The notes under the pieces were generated by a model. It worked only from the letters and a program-made list of their open reading frames with translations. It ran no database searches and was not told the DNA's origin. 36,183 bases of DNA from Methylobacter sp. (GTDB lineage: Bacteria > Pseudomonadota > Gammaproteobacteria > Methylococcales > Methylomonadaceae): contig JAUXXQ010000122.1 in assembly GCA_030684815.1 (NCBI GenBank), positions 1-36,183 on the forward strand. The letters run 5' to 3'. Below, one piece after another: positions 8,913-16,832 of the stretch (position 1 is its first letter; each line of letters opens with the position of its first letter). Both the position numbers and the translations under genes were made by a program.

Positions 8913-10844
8913 TTATTTGTTATCGTCGTCTTTAACTTCTTCAAACTCGGCATCGACAACACCATCGTCGGCCGCGTGTTCCGAAGAACCTTGAGCAGCA
9001 CCCGCTGCGTCGCCTTCAGACGCTGACTTTTGCGCGTAAACACGTTCCGCCAGTTTACCTGACAACTCGGTCAATTCATTGGTTTTAGCTTCAATTTCCG
9101 CTTTATCATCACCTTTAACCGCCGTTTTCAATGCTTCAATCGCCTGTTCAATGCTGGTTTTTTCTTCACTGCCGACTTGGTCGCCCAGTTCTTTCAACGA
9201 TTTTTCAGTGGCATGAATCATACCGTCCGCGTGGTTGCGTGCATGAACCAATTCGGTCAATTTACGGTCTTCGTCGGCATGGGCTTCAGCATCCTTAATC
9301 ATGCGTTCAACTTCGTCATCCGACAAACCGCTGGAGGCTTTGATGACAATGGATTGTTTTTTGCCGGTCGCCTTGTCTTTGGCCGACACGTTCAAGATAC
9401 CGTTGGCGTCAATATCGAATGCGACTTCGATTTGCGGCACGCCGCGTGGTGCAGGCGGAATATCGGCCAGATCAAAGCGCCCCAGCGATTTGTTGGCCGA
9501 TGCGACTTCGCGTTCACCTTGCAGGACATGAACCGTGACTGCGGTTTGGTTGTCATCTGCGGTAGAGAAAACCTGCGATGCATTGGTTGGGATTGTGGTG
9601 TTTTTCTCAATCAGCTTGGTCATTACGCCGCCCATGGTTTCGATACCCAGCGATAACGGAATGACATCCAGCAACAAGACATCCTTAACATCACCCGCCA
9701 AAACACCGGCCTGAATTGCCGCGCCCAAGGCCACCGCTTCATCAGGGTTAACGTCTTTGCGCGGTTCTTTGCCGAAAATGTCCTTAACCATTTCCTGCAC
9801 TTTCGGCATACGGGTTTGGCCGCCGACCAAAATCACGTCGTTAATGTCAGACGCTTTTAATTTCGCGTCTTTCAACGCCATTTCGCAAGGGCCTTTAGTG
9901 CGGTTAATCAGCTCTTCAACCAGCGATTCCAGTTTGGCGCGGGTCAATTTGACGTTCAAATGCTTGGGGCCTGAGGCATCTGCGGTAATGTACGGCAGAT
10001 TGACATCGGTTTGTTGGCTTGAAGACAGTTCGATTTTGGCTTTTTCCGCCGCTTCTTTTAAACGTTGCAGGGCCAATGGGTCATTATGGACGTCTACGCC
10101 GCTTTCTTTTTTAAATTCTGCCGCCAAAAACTCAATGATTCTTGAGTCGAAATCTTCGCCGCCCAAGAAAGTATCGCCGTTAGTCGATAACACTTCAAAT
10201 TGATGCTCACCGTCAATCTCGGCAATTTCAATGATGGAAATGTCGAACGTACCGCCGCCTAAGTCATACACCGCGATTTTGGTGTCGCCTTTAGGCTTGT
10301 CCATGCCGAACGCCAATGCGGACGCAGTCGGTTCGTTGATGATACGTTTGACTTCAAGACCGGCGATACGGCCGGCGTCTTTAGTCGCTTGGCGTTGCGA
10401 ATCGTTAAAATACGCCGGTACGGTGATGACCGCCTCGGTGACTTCTTCGCCCAAATAGGCTTCGGCATCTTTTTTCAGCTTCATCAGGATACGCGCCGAA
10501 ATTTCCGGTGCCGCCATTTTTTTGCCATGGACTTCAACCCAGGCATCGCCGTTTTCAGCCTCGGCGATTTTATAAGGCACCATTTTGATGTCTTTTTGCA
10601 CTACGTCATCTTTAAAACGACGGCCAATCAAACGCTTGATTGCAAATACGGTGTTTTTGGGGTTGGTGACCGCCTGGCGTTTTGCCGACTGTCCGACCAA
10701 CACTTCATCATCGCTGGTAAATGCGATAATCGAAGGCGTGGTGCGCGCACCTTCGCTGTTTTCAATCACTCTGGCGACGCCGTTTTCCAATACCGCGACG
10801 CACGAGTTTGTTGTTCCTAAATCTATACCGATTATTTTAGCCAT
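8913..10844 (-). CDS. dnaK: Chaperone protein DnaK (Hsp70)
   Basis: The ATP-dependent folding chaperone has 643 residues, about the usual size. The phosphate-binding signature [14 protein letters not shown] is at 4-17. [16 protein letters not shown] lies near 192-207, and [14 protein letters not shown] near 338-351. The interdomain linker [16 protein letters not shown] is intact. The C-terminus ends EEVKDDDNK, close to the E. coli EEVKDKK tail. ATG at 10844 follows a GGAG ribosome binding site. It lies downstream of grpE with a sigma-32-like promoter overlapping the grpE stop, so it can be heat-induced separately from the CIRCE-controlled hrcA promoter. Confidence 0.98.
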   Translation of the reverse strand: MAKIIGIDLGTTNSCVAVLENGVARVIENSEGARTTPSIIAFTSDDEVLVGQSAKRQAVTNPKNTVFAIKRLIGRRFKDDVVQKDIKMVPYKIAEAENGDAWVEVHGKKMAAPEISARILMKLKKDAEAYLGEEVTEAVITVPAYFNDSQRQATKDAGRIAGLEVKRIINEPTASALAFGMDKPKGDTKIAVYDLGGGTFDISIIEIAEIDGEHQFEVLSTNGDTFLGGEDFDSRIIEFLAAEFKKESGVDVHNDPLALQRLKEAAEKAKIELSSSQQTDVNLPYITADASGPKHLNVKLTRAKLESLVEELINRTKGPCEMALKDAKLKASDINDVILVGGQTRMPKVQEMVKDIFGKEPRKDVNPDEAVALGAAIQAGVLAGDVKDVLLLDVIPLSLGIETMGGVMTKLIEKNTTIPTNASQVFSTADDNQTAVTVHVLQGEREVASANKSLGRFDLADIPPAPRGVPQIEVAFDIDANGILNVSAKDKATGKKQSIVIKASSGLSDDEVERMIKDAEAHADEDRKLTELVHARNHADGMIHATEKSLKELGDQVGSEEKTSIEQAIEALKTAVKGDDKAEIEAKTNELTELSGKLAERVYAQKSASEGDAAGAAQGSSEHAADDGVVDAEFEEVKDDDNK

Positions 10845-10892
10845 TGAATTCTCCAGACTTGAATGTATATGAAAAGTAAAAAGTTGTTACAA

Positions 10893-10920
10893 ATATGAGG
10901 CTGCTTTATTTGATTTCAAG
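10893..10920 (-). promoter_or_regulatory. Sigma-32 (heat shock) promoter for dnaK
   Basis: On the minus strand CTTGAAA (10920-10914) is followed after 13 bases by CCTCATAT (10900-10893). The enterobacterial RpoH consensus is CTTGAAA, 11-16 bases, CCCCATNT, so this differs at one position. The -35 overlaps the TGA stop of grpE, and the site is about 50 bp from the dnaK start. Confidence 0.7.
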
Positions 10921-11524
10921 CCTGTTCATTGATGCTAGGGTTATCTGTCGGTTTGTTTTCGGCGGCTTTAGCGACTAAAACCATCGCGGGACGCAACAAA
11001 CGTCCGTTCAGCACATAACCTTTTTGGAACACATTAACCACAGTATTGGGCGCCGCGCCTTCCACTGCCTGCATCGCCATGGCCTGATGCAGTTCGGCAT
11101 TAAACGGCTGCCCGAGTGGGTCAATTGTTTCAATTTTGAATTTTGCGAACACCGATTCGAATTGCTTAATGGTCAATTCGCTGCCTTCGCGAAATTTTTT
11201 CACATCCTCGCTATCGCCGGTTGCTGCCTGCAAACCCAATACCAGACTGTCCAATACCGGCAATAATTCTTTGGCGAAGCTGCTCAAGGCGAATTTGTGC
11301 GCATCTTCCAAATCCTTTTGCGTGCGTCGTTTCAGGTTTTCCATTTCCGCCTGCACCCGAACCGCTTTGTCCCAATTTTCCTGCGCTTTTTGCGCGGCTT
11401 CGAACAATGCCTGCTGCAACTCTTCGGTCGTCAGCTCATGCCCGGACAATTCGGTATGCGTCTCGGCAGCCGTTTCGCTTTCAGTTTTAACCTGAGAGTC
11501 AGGCGCTTCCTGATCATTACTCAT
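10916..11524 (-). CDS. grpE: Nucleotide exchange factor GrpE
   Basis: GrpE releases ADP from DnaK. The protein has 202 residues. An acidic disordered N-terminus (1-40) precedes the long dimerising helix (about 45-100, with ENWDKAVRVQAEMENLKRRTQKD shortened here to its core NLKRRT). The C-terminal beta domain carries the GrpE signature NVFQKGYVLNGRLLRPAMV near 163-181. ATG at 11524 has AGGAG eight bases upstream. The gap to hrcA is 62 bp without a terminator, consistent with an hrcA-grpE transcript. dnaK follows after 71 bp. Confidence 0.97.
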   Translation of the reverse strand: MSNDQEAPDSQVKTESETAAETHTELSGHELTTEELQQALFEAAQKAQENWDKAVRVQAEMENLKRRTQKDLEDAHKFALSSFAKELLPVLDSLVLGLQAATGDSEDVKKFREGSELTIKQFESVFAKFKIETIDPLGQPFNAELHQAMAMQAVEGAAPNTVVNVFQKGYVLNGRLLRPAMVLVAKAAENKPTDNPSINEQA

Positions 11525-11586
11525 TATTTATAACTCCTTAACATTTAAAATTAATAGCCATGCCAGACGGCTGAAAAAGACATTAT

Positions 11587-12705
11587 TCATAGTGGGGTCG
11601 TTGATTTTGGATTCAAGGCGGCGCCCAACAATTTTGCCGTGACATCGACAAAGGGGATGATTTTTTCGTAGGCCATGCGCGTCGGCCCGATTACGCCGAG
11701 TACCCCGACCACTTCGTCGCTGACCGAATAAGATGAGGTCACCAGGCTGCAATGGTCGAAAGCCCGGTAGCCGGATTCTTCGCCGATAAAAATTTGCACG
11801 CCGTCGGCTTTCATACATTGGTCGAGCAAATGAATAACGCCTTGTTTTTGACTGAAGGCTTCAAACAGGCTTTTTAGCCGTTCCATATTCGACAACTCGG
11901 AAAAGCCCATTAAATTGGTTTCGCCGGTCAGCACATAGTCGTCTTTTTCACGATCCTGTTGAAAAGCCAATTGCGCCATTTTGACGGCATCCAACATACC
12001 CTGGCTAATTTCGGGCTTTCCTGCCCGCGCCCTTTCAGCCAAATGCACATCTGTTGCCGACAGATTTGTTATGCGTTCCTGATCGCCTTGCAACTCTTTC
12101 AGCACGGCTTTGCGTACCGCGTCTAGGCTGAGTCCAGAATAAATTGAGTTTAAATAATTGGCCGCCTGTTGCAACTCGGCGGCACTGAATATCCGTGAGG
12201 TATGAATGATTTTGTTATGGACTTCCTGCTCATTGGTGACAAAAATGACCAACACGCGGTTATGGGATAAGGATAGAAACTCGATATGGCGCAAACACAC
12301 CAATTCTCTTTTCGGCAGCGTTACCACTCCGGCCATTTGGGTTAATTCCGACAACAGCCGCGAGGCGACACCGACCGCATCATGCGCATCTTCGCTCAGC
12401 GACAAACCCTGATGCAACAAGGTTAAATCTTTGGATTCCAGCGGCTTGACCGTTAGCAAGCTGTCAACAAACAAACGATAACCGCTGACTGTAGGCACCC
12501 GTCCCGCCGACGTATGCGGCGAATGCACCAGTCCCAAATCTTCCAGGTCGGCCATCACATTACGAATGGTGGCCGGACTTAAATTCAAGTCCGAATCTTT
12601 GGCTAAAGCCCGCGAACCTACCGGTTGACCATCACTGATATATCGCTCTATCAGCATTTTTAATAGCTGTAGCGACCGCCCATTTAAAACTTGCGTATTA
12701 CTCAC
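11587..12705 (-). CDS. hrcA: Heat-inducible transcription repressor HrcA
   Basis: HrcA binds CIRCE and represses chaperone operons. I choose the GTG at 12705, giving 372 residues, because AGAGG lies seven bases before it; the longer frame to a TTG at 12723 would include that site. The N-terminal winged helix has NLSPATIRNVMADLEDLGLV and then SPHTSAGRVPTVSGYRLFVD, the strongest family hallmarks. The C-terminal GAF-like region ends with GVLGVIGPTRMAYEKIIPFV. It is the first gene of the hrcA-grpE-dnaK set and has CIRCE directly upstream, so it represses itself. HrcA is patchy in gammaproteobacteria. Confidence 0.95.
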   Translation of the reverse strand: MSNTQVLNGRSLQLLKMLIERYISDGQPVGSRALAKDSDLNLSPATIRNVMADLEDLGLVHSPHTSAGRVPTVSGYRLFVDSLLTVKPLESKDLTLLHQGLSLSEDAHDAVGVASRLLSELTQMAGVVTLPKRELVCLRHIEFLSLSHNRVLVIFVTNEQEVHNKIIHTSRIFSAAELQQAANYLNSIYSGLSLDAVRKAVLKELQGDQERITNLSATDVHLAERARAGKPEISQGMLDAVKMAQLAFQQDREKDDYVLTGETNLMGFSELSNMERLKSLFEAFSQKQGVIHLLDQCMKADGVQIFIGEESGYRAFDHCSLVTSSYSVSDEVVGVLGVIGPTRMAYEKIIPFVDVTAKLLGAALNPKSTTPL

Positions 12706-12729
12706 ACCAACCAACCTCTGCAACTGAAT

Positions 12730-12756
12730 TTAGCACTCCATCAAGTCGAGTGCCAG
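12730..12756 (-). promoter_or_regulatory. CIRCE operator
   Basis: TTAGCACTC, nine bases, GAGTGCCAG. The consensus is TTAGCACTC-N9-GAGTGCTAA, so only two bases at the far end of one arm differ. It lies 24 bp upstream of the chosen hrcA start, in the leader or core promoter, where HrcA binding would block transcription. Confidence 0.9.
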
Positions 12757-12922
12757 AGCGGCAAAGTATCAGCTCATTTGGCTGTTGTCAATAAACGGCT
12801 GATGGCATTTGAGCGATGGATAATGGAAAAAATAAAGTCCACGAAAGGCGCGAAAAAACCAGTAAAAATAATAGCATTGCTTTCTCATGTAATGAATGGA
12901 CAATTTTTTAGGGGAATGCATT

Positions 12923-13064
12923 AGGTTATTTCCGAGAAAGAATATCCCCCCTGATGATCTTGGGTTGTAGAAAAACAGGGTCTACGAAAATCACAAAAGC
13001 CACGAAAATTTCGTGATTTTCGTGGCTTTCGTGGACTCTTCTTATCAGGAAATAGCCTTATTTG
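12923..13064. repeat. MITE-like element with internal perfect hairpin, between hrcA and mdh
   Basis: The ends form an imperfect inverted repeat of about 24 bp: TTAGGTTATTTCCGAGAAAG on the left against TAAGGCTATTTCCTGATAAG read from the right. Inside, AAAGCCACGAAAAT (12996-13009) pairs perfectly with ATTTTCGTGGCTTT (13016-13029) over a six-base loop. The right end coincides with the TAA stop of mdh. Related CCACGAAA/TTTCGTGG and TTTCAGGAAATCGCCTAA stretches occur near 6010-6110, 12837-12860, 14630-14655, 33345-33420 and 34290-34345. Confidence 0.55.
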
Positions 13065-14038
13065 AACAAATGCCTAACCTCGTCCCTTTCTTCTTTTAAT
13101 TCATCTTCACTCAGACGCATTTTTTGTAGGCTAAAATCGTTAATATCCAGGCCTCGGACAATACTCACTTCGCCCTCAACGACGGTGACCGGAAAAGAAT
13201 AAATCAGTCCGGGCTCAATGCCATAGCTGCCGTCCGACAATATCGCCATACTCACCCAATCGCCCGCTTCGGTGCCAAAAATCCAGCTTTTCATTTGGCC
13301 TATCGCCGCGTTTGCCGCCGATGCCGCGCTGGACTGTCCTCGGGCTTTAATGACTTCTGCGCCGCGTTGCTGAACGTGCGGGATCAACTCATTGACATAC
13401 CAGTCATTGTCAACCAGCGACAAGGCATTTTGCCCTTTGACTTTGGCGTGGTGGATGTCGGGATATTGCGTGGTCGAATGGTTGCCCCAAATCGTCATAT
13501 TTTTCACATCGGCGGGCAACACACCGCATTTTTCTGCCAATTGGCTTAACGCCCGATTGTGATCTAAGCGGGTCATTGCGGAAAAATTTTCCGGCCTTAA
13601 ATCAGGCGCATTATTTAAGGCAATCAACGCATTGGTGTTGGCCGGATTGCCGGTTACCAAAACCTTGACCGTTGGGCTGGCGACATCACTCAAGGCTTTG
13701 CCCTGCACCGCAAAAATCTCCGCATTGACGGCCAATAAATCCTTGCGCTCCATGCCCGGGCCGCGTGGCCGCGCACCGACCAAAAAGACATAATCGACAT
13801 TTTTGAATGCGACCCTCGGGTCGTCGGTGACTTCAACACGATGCAGCAACGGGAAGGCGCAATCTTTCAGCTCCATCAGCACGCCTTGCAAGGCGCTCAT
13901 CGCCGGGGTTATTTCAAGCAGATGCAGGACGATGGGTTGGTCTGGGCCAAGCAACGCACCGGCCGCCAAGCGAAACAATAACGAATAGCTGATTTGCCCT
14001 GCGGCGCCGGTTACAGCAATGTGAACGGGTGTTTTCAT
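13058..14038 (-). CDS. mdh: Malate dehydrogenase (NAD-dependent)
   Basis: The cytoplasmic TCA-cycle enzyme interconverts malate and oxaloacetate. It has 326 residues. The nucleotide loop TGAAGQIS is at 10-17; the mobile-loop arginines lie in [13 protein letters not shown] (R92, R98); the catalytic pair is D159 in TRLDHNRA and H187 in IWGNHS. The pattern is that of the longer cytoplasmic-type bacterial MDH, as in Xanthomonas and Methylococcus relatives, rather than the E. coli type. An AAGGA ribosome binding site lies eight bases before the ATG at 14038. It is monocistronic, with the IS605-like element upstream. Its stop codon lies inside the end of a MITE-like repeat. Confidence 0.97.
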   Translation of the reverse strand: MKTPVHIAVTGAAGQISYSLLFRLAAGALLGPDQPIVLHLLEITPAMSALQGVLMELKDCAFPLLHRVEVTDDPRVAFKNVDYVFLVGARPRGPGMERKDLLAVNAEIFAVQGKALSDVASPTVKVLVTGNPANTNALIALNNAPDLRPENFSAMTRLDHNRALSQLAEKCGVLPADVKNMTIWGNHSTTQYPDIHHAKVKGQNALSLVDNDWYVNELIPHVQQRGAEVIKARGQSSAASAANAAIGQMKSWIFGTEAGDWVSMAILSDGSYGIEPGLIYSFPVTVVEGEVSIVRGLDINDFSLQKMRLSEDELKEERDEVRHLFK

Positions 14039-14171
14039 TTATTTTTTCCTTTAATTTTTTATATTTCTGTCTACTTATTGCAAATGCCAATAAGCTAATC
14101 GGAAAATATGACGGCTACCCCCATTCCCGACGACGGCATGAGCATGTGTTAGCAATTTCTAACACCCACTT

Positions 14172-14532
14172 TTGACATCCTCCCCAGCTAAAGCAAGGGG
14201 ATTCCTGATTGCTCAGGAGTGGGATAGTATCGCTACTGCCCACTGGTTTCTGCTGCTGACGGCATTACTGCACCGTTCACTTCACAGACTAGCCCCGTCA
14301 GTCCGACGGTTGTTTTGTACTTTATTAAGTGGTTATTCAAGCCCCCGCACTTGTTGCTTGGTTATCGCTGAAAGTGAATTTGAAGTCTTTTTAAAACGTT
14401 AAACTGCCGTCATAGAGAGAGCCGACAGCGTCCTCTGGTAGCAAGAGTCGATTCTAACACGATGGAACAATTTAACACGATGAGAAATACGAAACTGAGC
14501 CGCTTACATCCCCGCCCTGAACTGCGGGGTTT
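14172..14532 (-). mobile_element. IS200/IS605-derived element without an intact tnpB, copy B
   Basis: Read on the minus strand this matches copy A at 5519-5900 closely over about 280 bp next to the right end, and again at the left-end hairpin (AAACCCCGCAGTTCAGGGCG). Between them (about 14447-14500) the two copies differ completely, so the deletion junctions are not the same. The tnpB remnant is frameshifted here (LPEDAVGSLYDGSLTF then stop). The right end TTGACATCCTCCCCAGCTAA is at 14172. The ORF of 76 codons on the plus strand is a by-product of the element. No TnpA or TnpB is present. Confidence 0.65.
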
Positions 14533-14665
14533 TACGCTACTCGTGGATAAAACCATCCCTCGCAGATAATAGCGAAGATGAGCCCTCATATCAAAAAACA
14601 CACTAATTTTCACAGATCATTGAGCATCAAGGGATGTTATTTCTCGGAAACGGCCTAACATGCCA

Positions 14666-15082
14666 TTAGTCCCACAACTGTATCGGATAGTATTTAACAG
14701 GTCGGGTAAAATCTATTTCCATTCGGCTTTGAATCCGCCGTGTTTCTTGCCGCAAACGCGATTCATCACAACAATATAACACGCAATCCGGCTCTATAAT
14801 TTCTGAGGCCAAAGGAATCGGCGCTTGATTAATATCGACAACAGATAACTGAAAATTGCGTAAATCTAATGCCTGTTGCCAACCAAGCACTAAGCACTCA
14901 GGACGCAAACGATTTTCCAATAGATCATCCTTGATAAAAGTTTTAAACGCCACCGCCAAATCATAATCACTGCGTGCATTAGCCGTATTTTTAGCGCGAG
15001 AACCATAAAGCCAAACAACCGAAATATCTGGGTTATTTTCAGCTAATTGAATAATCGCTTGCAGCGTTTTATCCCCTATCAT
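14666..15082 (-). CDS. MNT-type nucleotidyltransferase (MntA-like), without HEPN partner
   Basis: The minimal nucleotidyltransferase fold is marked by WLYGSRAKNTANARSDYDLAV, which fits the GS-x10-DxD signature of DNA polymerase beta-type transferases (G-S, then D-Y-D). I start at the ATG of MIGDKTLQ at 15082 (138 residues); nine more upstream codons are open. Such proteins usually pair with a HEPN RNase toxin and inactivate it by adding AMP. No HEPN gene lies on either side: upstream is an Rpn-like fragment, downstream the IS605-like element. It is therefore an orphan antitoxin or has another partner. It belongs to the defence island by position. Confidence 0.75.
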   Translation of the reverse strand: MIGDKTLQAIIQLAENNPDISVVWLYGSRAKNTANARSDYDLAVAFKTFIKDDLLENRLRPECLVLGWQQALDLRNFQLSVVDINQAPIPLASEIIEPDCVLYCCDESRLRQETRRIQSRMEIDFTRPVKYYPIQLWD

Positions 15083-15114
15083 AAATAATAAAAAATTACT
15101 ATTACGCAATGATT

Positions 15115-15408
15115 TTATTCCTGAGTGAGTTTTTCTAAATCAGTTAGATCAAGCCCCGTAATTTGTGCTATTTTTTCTAGGGAAAAATCATCTTTAATTA
15201 AGTTTCTGGCAATCAGTAAGGCTCTTTTTTTCTCGCCCATTGCCATGCCTTTCTCCATGCCTTGCTCTATACCATGTTCTTGCCCCATCACAAAACTGGG
15301 TAATTTCTCTATTTCTATTTGCAACATTTTAAATGCCTCCTGTATATTAATATTCATGTCCCGGTTACTGGCTAAAATTTCCAGCATAATTTTTGTAATG
15401 ATGGGCAA
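15115..15408 (-). pseudogene. Rpn-family (PD-(D/E)XK transposase-like) C-terminal fragment
   Basis: About 90 residues: EILASNRDMNINIQEAFKML, a glutamate/glycine-rich repeat EHGIEQGMEKGMAMGEKKR, then a helical tail with IARNLIKDDFSLEKIAQITG. This is the tail found at the C-terminus of Rpn/YhgA-like proteins, whose nuclease domain comes first. That nuclease domain is missing, so this is a remnant. The only starts are a TTG at 15408 or an internal ATG. A clear paralogous fragment lies at 26847-27194. It sits 23 bp after brxL. Confidence 0.65.
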
Positions 15409-15431
15409 TATCTATTAATTTAGGAGTCTAA

Positions 15432-16832
15432 TCACAAATCAACTTTTAATTCAGCCGTCGTAAACTCATGCGGATTTAATTCCGACAACTGTGACCTAAC
15501 CCGCTGCCGCAACTCTTTTGCCGGACTCAACACATACGTTTCATAATCGGCATGATCAGGGTTTAACAACAACAATTTTGACAAAGCCGAGGCCAAACGA
15601 GTGACCGCTTTAACATCGCGACTATCGCCTTTTAACGTCGGACACTCACCAAAAGGAAACTCCAGATGGCTCACCGTCCGTAACTGATGCAAATATTCAC
15701 CGAACACATCCGCCTTAATACCCATGCCTTGCGCCGCGCAATCGGTGGTGAAGCGCGGAATTTTCCAACCGGGAATAATCCCGTGAAACCTATCCATCAG
15801 CGCAGAATCATGGAACATTTCCGGCAGATGCCGAATGTAATCAAGCTGTCGCGGCCGACCTTCGTATAAATCGATATTGGCTAAAATAATCAAACCACAT
15901 TCGCTGGTGATTTTTTTACCGCCCACACTAAATTGCCCCGACTCCAAATAATCTTTAAATTTAGCGTGAATATCATCCGCGCCTTTAAAAGTAATCGATT
16001 GGCCTTCATCCAGCACCAATAAATCATATTTGCCGCCGAGTAAACCGATTTCATTGGTGTTCAAATTCATAAACAACTGCGCCTGCGATAAGCCACCGCC
16101 GCTGTTTAACCACACATGACGGCTGAGATTCTGATAAATAAACGATTTACCGGTACCTTTAGGCGCAAGCTCCATTAGGTTCAAATTATTCTGCACTAAC
16201 GGCAACATGCGCAAAATAACGTTATTTTGTTGCTCTTCAGTATAGGCCGAAGGTTCGTAGCCCATCGTGCGCATTAACAAACAAATCCATTCGCGGGTAG
16301 TGAACTGTTCACGCGCCTTAATCAGTTGATCCAAGCGCACTTTTCCCGACTGCATCGGATTAAATTCAACCAATTCGATGACGTTATTTTTGCCATCCGA
16401 ATTAACAAATAAGCGCCCCGCGCCCCATTGCCCACCTTCCAACAAGGACTGATTTTTTTCTAATACCTCGCTGGTCACACTCGCATTACGTTCTTCCAAA
16501 CACGGAATGGTGAGCAGTTTTTTTCCTTTGCCAATATCAATGCGAACCTCAAATCGATCCAATAACACCACTGCCTCGCCTGAATATAAACGGTAATTAA
16601 TGGTTTCTTTTTCAATTTTTGACGGTAAATGCCGGCTCATAAACCCCGTCACATCGGCATAAATATCGGCATCGCTTTTGTTGGATTTTTGAAAACGAGA
16701 AATCAGCCATTCTTCAACAAAACTGGGGATAGTGCGTTTTTCGCGGATTTTTAACGACCGAACCAATGCTTTATCGATCACCAACTCACTGAATGCCGCA
16801 CTGATTTTTTCGTTCAATAACTCTTTATTCAA
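15432..16832 (-). CDS. brxL: BREX Lon-like ATPase BrxL, short form (SspH-like?)
   Basis: The 466-residue protein has a P-loop AAA+ core: PKGTGKSFIYQNLS at 224-237 and the Walker B strand LLVLDEGQ at 271-278. Around them are FMNLNTNEIGLLGGKYD and KDYLESGQFSVGGKKI, which match the BrxL core (GPRGTGKSH, then a DE strand, then MASGSFARG). BrxL of type I BREX is about 680 residues because a Lon-type protease domain follows. Here the chain ends about 190 residues after Walker B and I see no protease domain. BrxL binds DNA and is needed for phage restriction. It overlaps pglZ by four bases (ATGA). Type 4 loci end with this gene. Confidence 0.8.
   Translation of the reverse strand: MNKELLNEKISAAFSELVIDKALVRSLKIREKRTIPSFVEEWLISRFQKSNKSDADIYADVTGFMSRHLPSKIEKETINYRLYSGEAVVLLDRFEVRIDIGKGKKLLTIPCLEERNASVTSEVLEKNQSLLEGGQWGAGRLFVNSDGKNNVIELVEFNPMQSGKVRLDQLIKAREQFTTREWICLLMRTMGYEPSAYTEEQQNNVILRMLPLVQNNLNLMELAPKGTGKSFIYQNLSRHVWLNSGGGLSQAQLFMNLNTNEIGLLGGKYDLLVLDEGQSITFKGADDIHAKFKDYLESGQFSVGGKKITSECGLIILANIDLYEGRPRQLDYIRHLPEMFHDSALMDRFHGIIPGWKIPRFTTDCAAQGMGIKADVFGEYLHQLRTVSHLEFPFGECPTLKGDSRDVKAVTRLASALSKLLLLNPDHADYETYVLSPAKELRQRVRSQLSELNPHEFTTAELKVDL

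Noticed and set aside
9177-9656. 159-codon open frame opposite dnaK
   Set aside because: It is an antisense shadow of highly biased dnaK codons and has no recognisable domain. The same holds for other frames opposite dnaJ, grpE and brxC.
14172-14402. 76-codon open frame as a gene
   Set aside because: It lies inside the IS605-like element on the strand opposite to the tnpB remnant; copy A at 5519-5900 does not keep the frame.
14410-14613. Possible HEPN toxin partner of the MNT gene
   Set aside because: The 67-residue frame lacks the RX4-6H HEPN motif and overlaps the IS605-like element.
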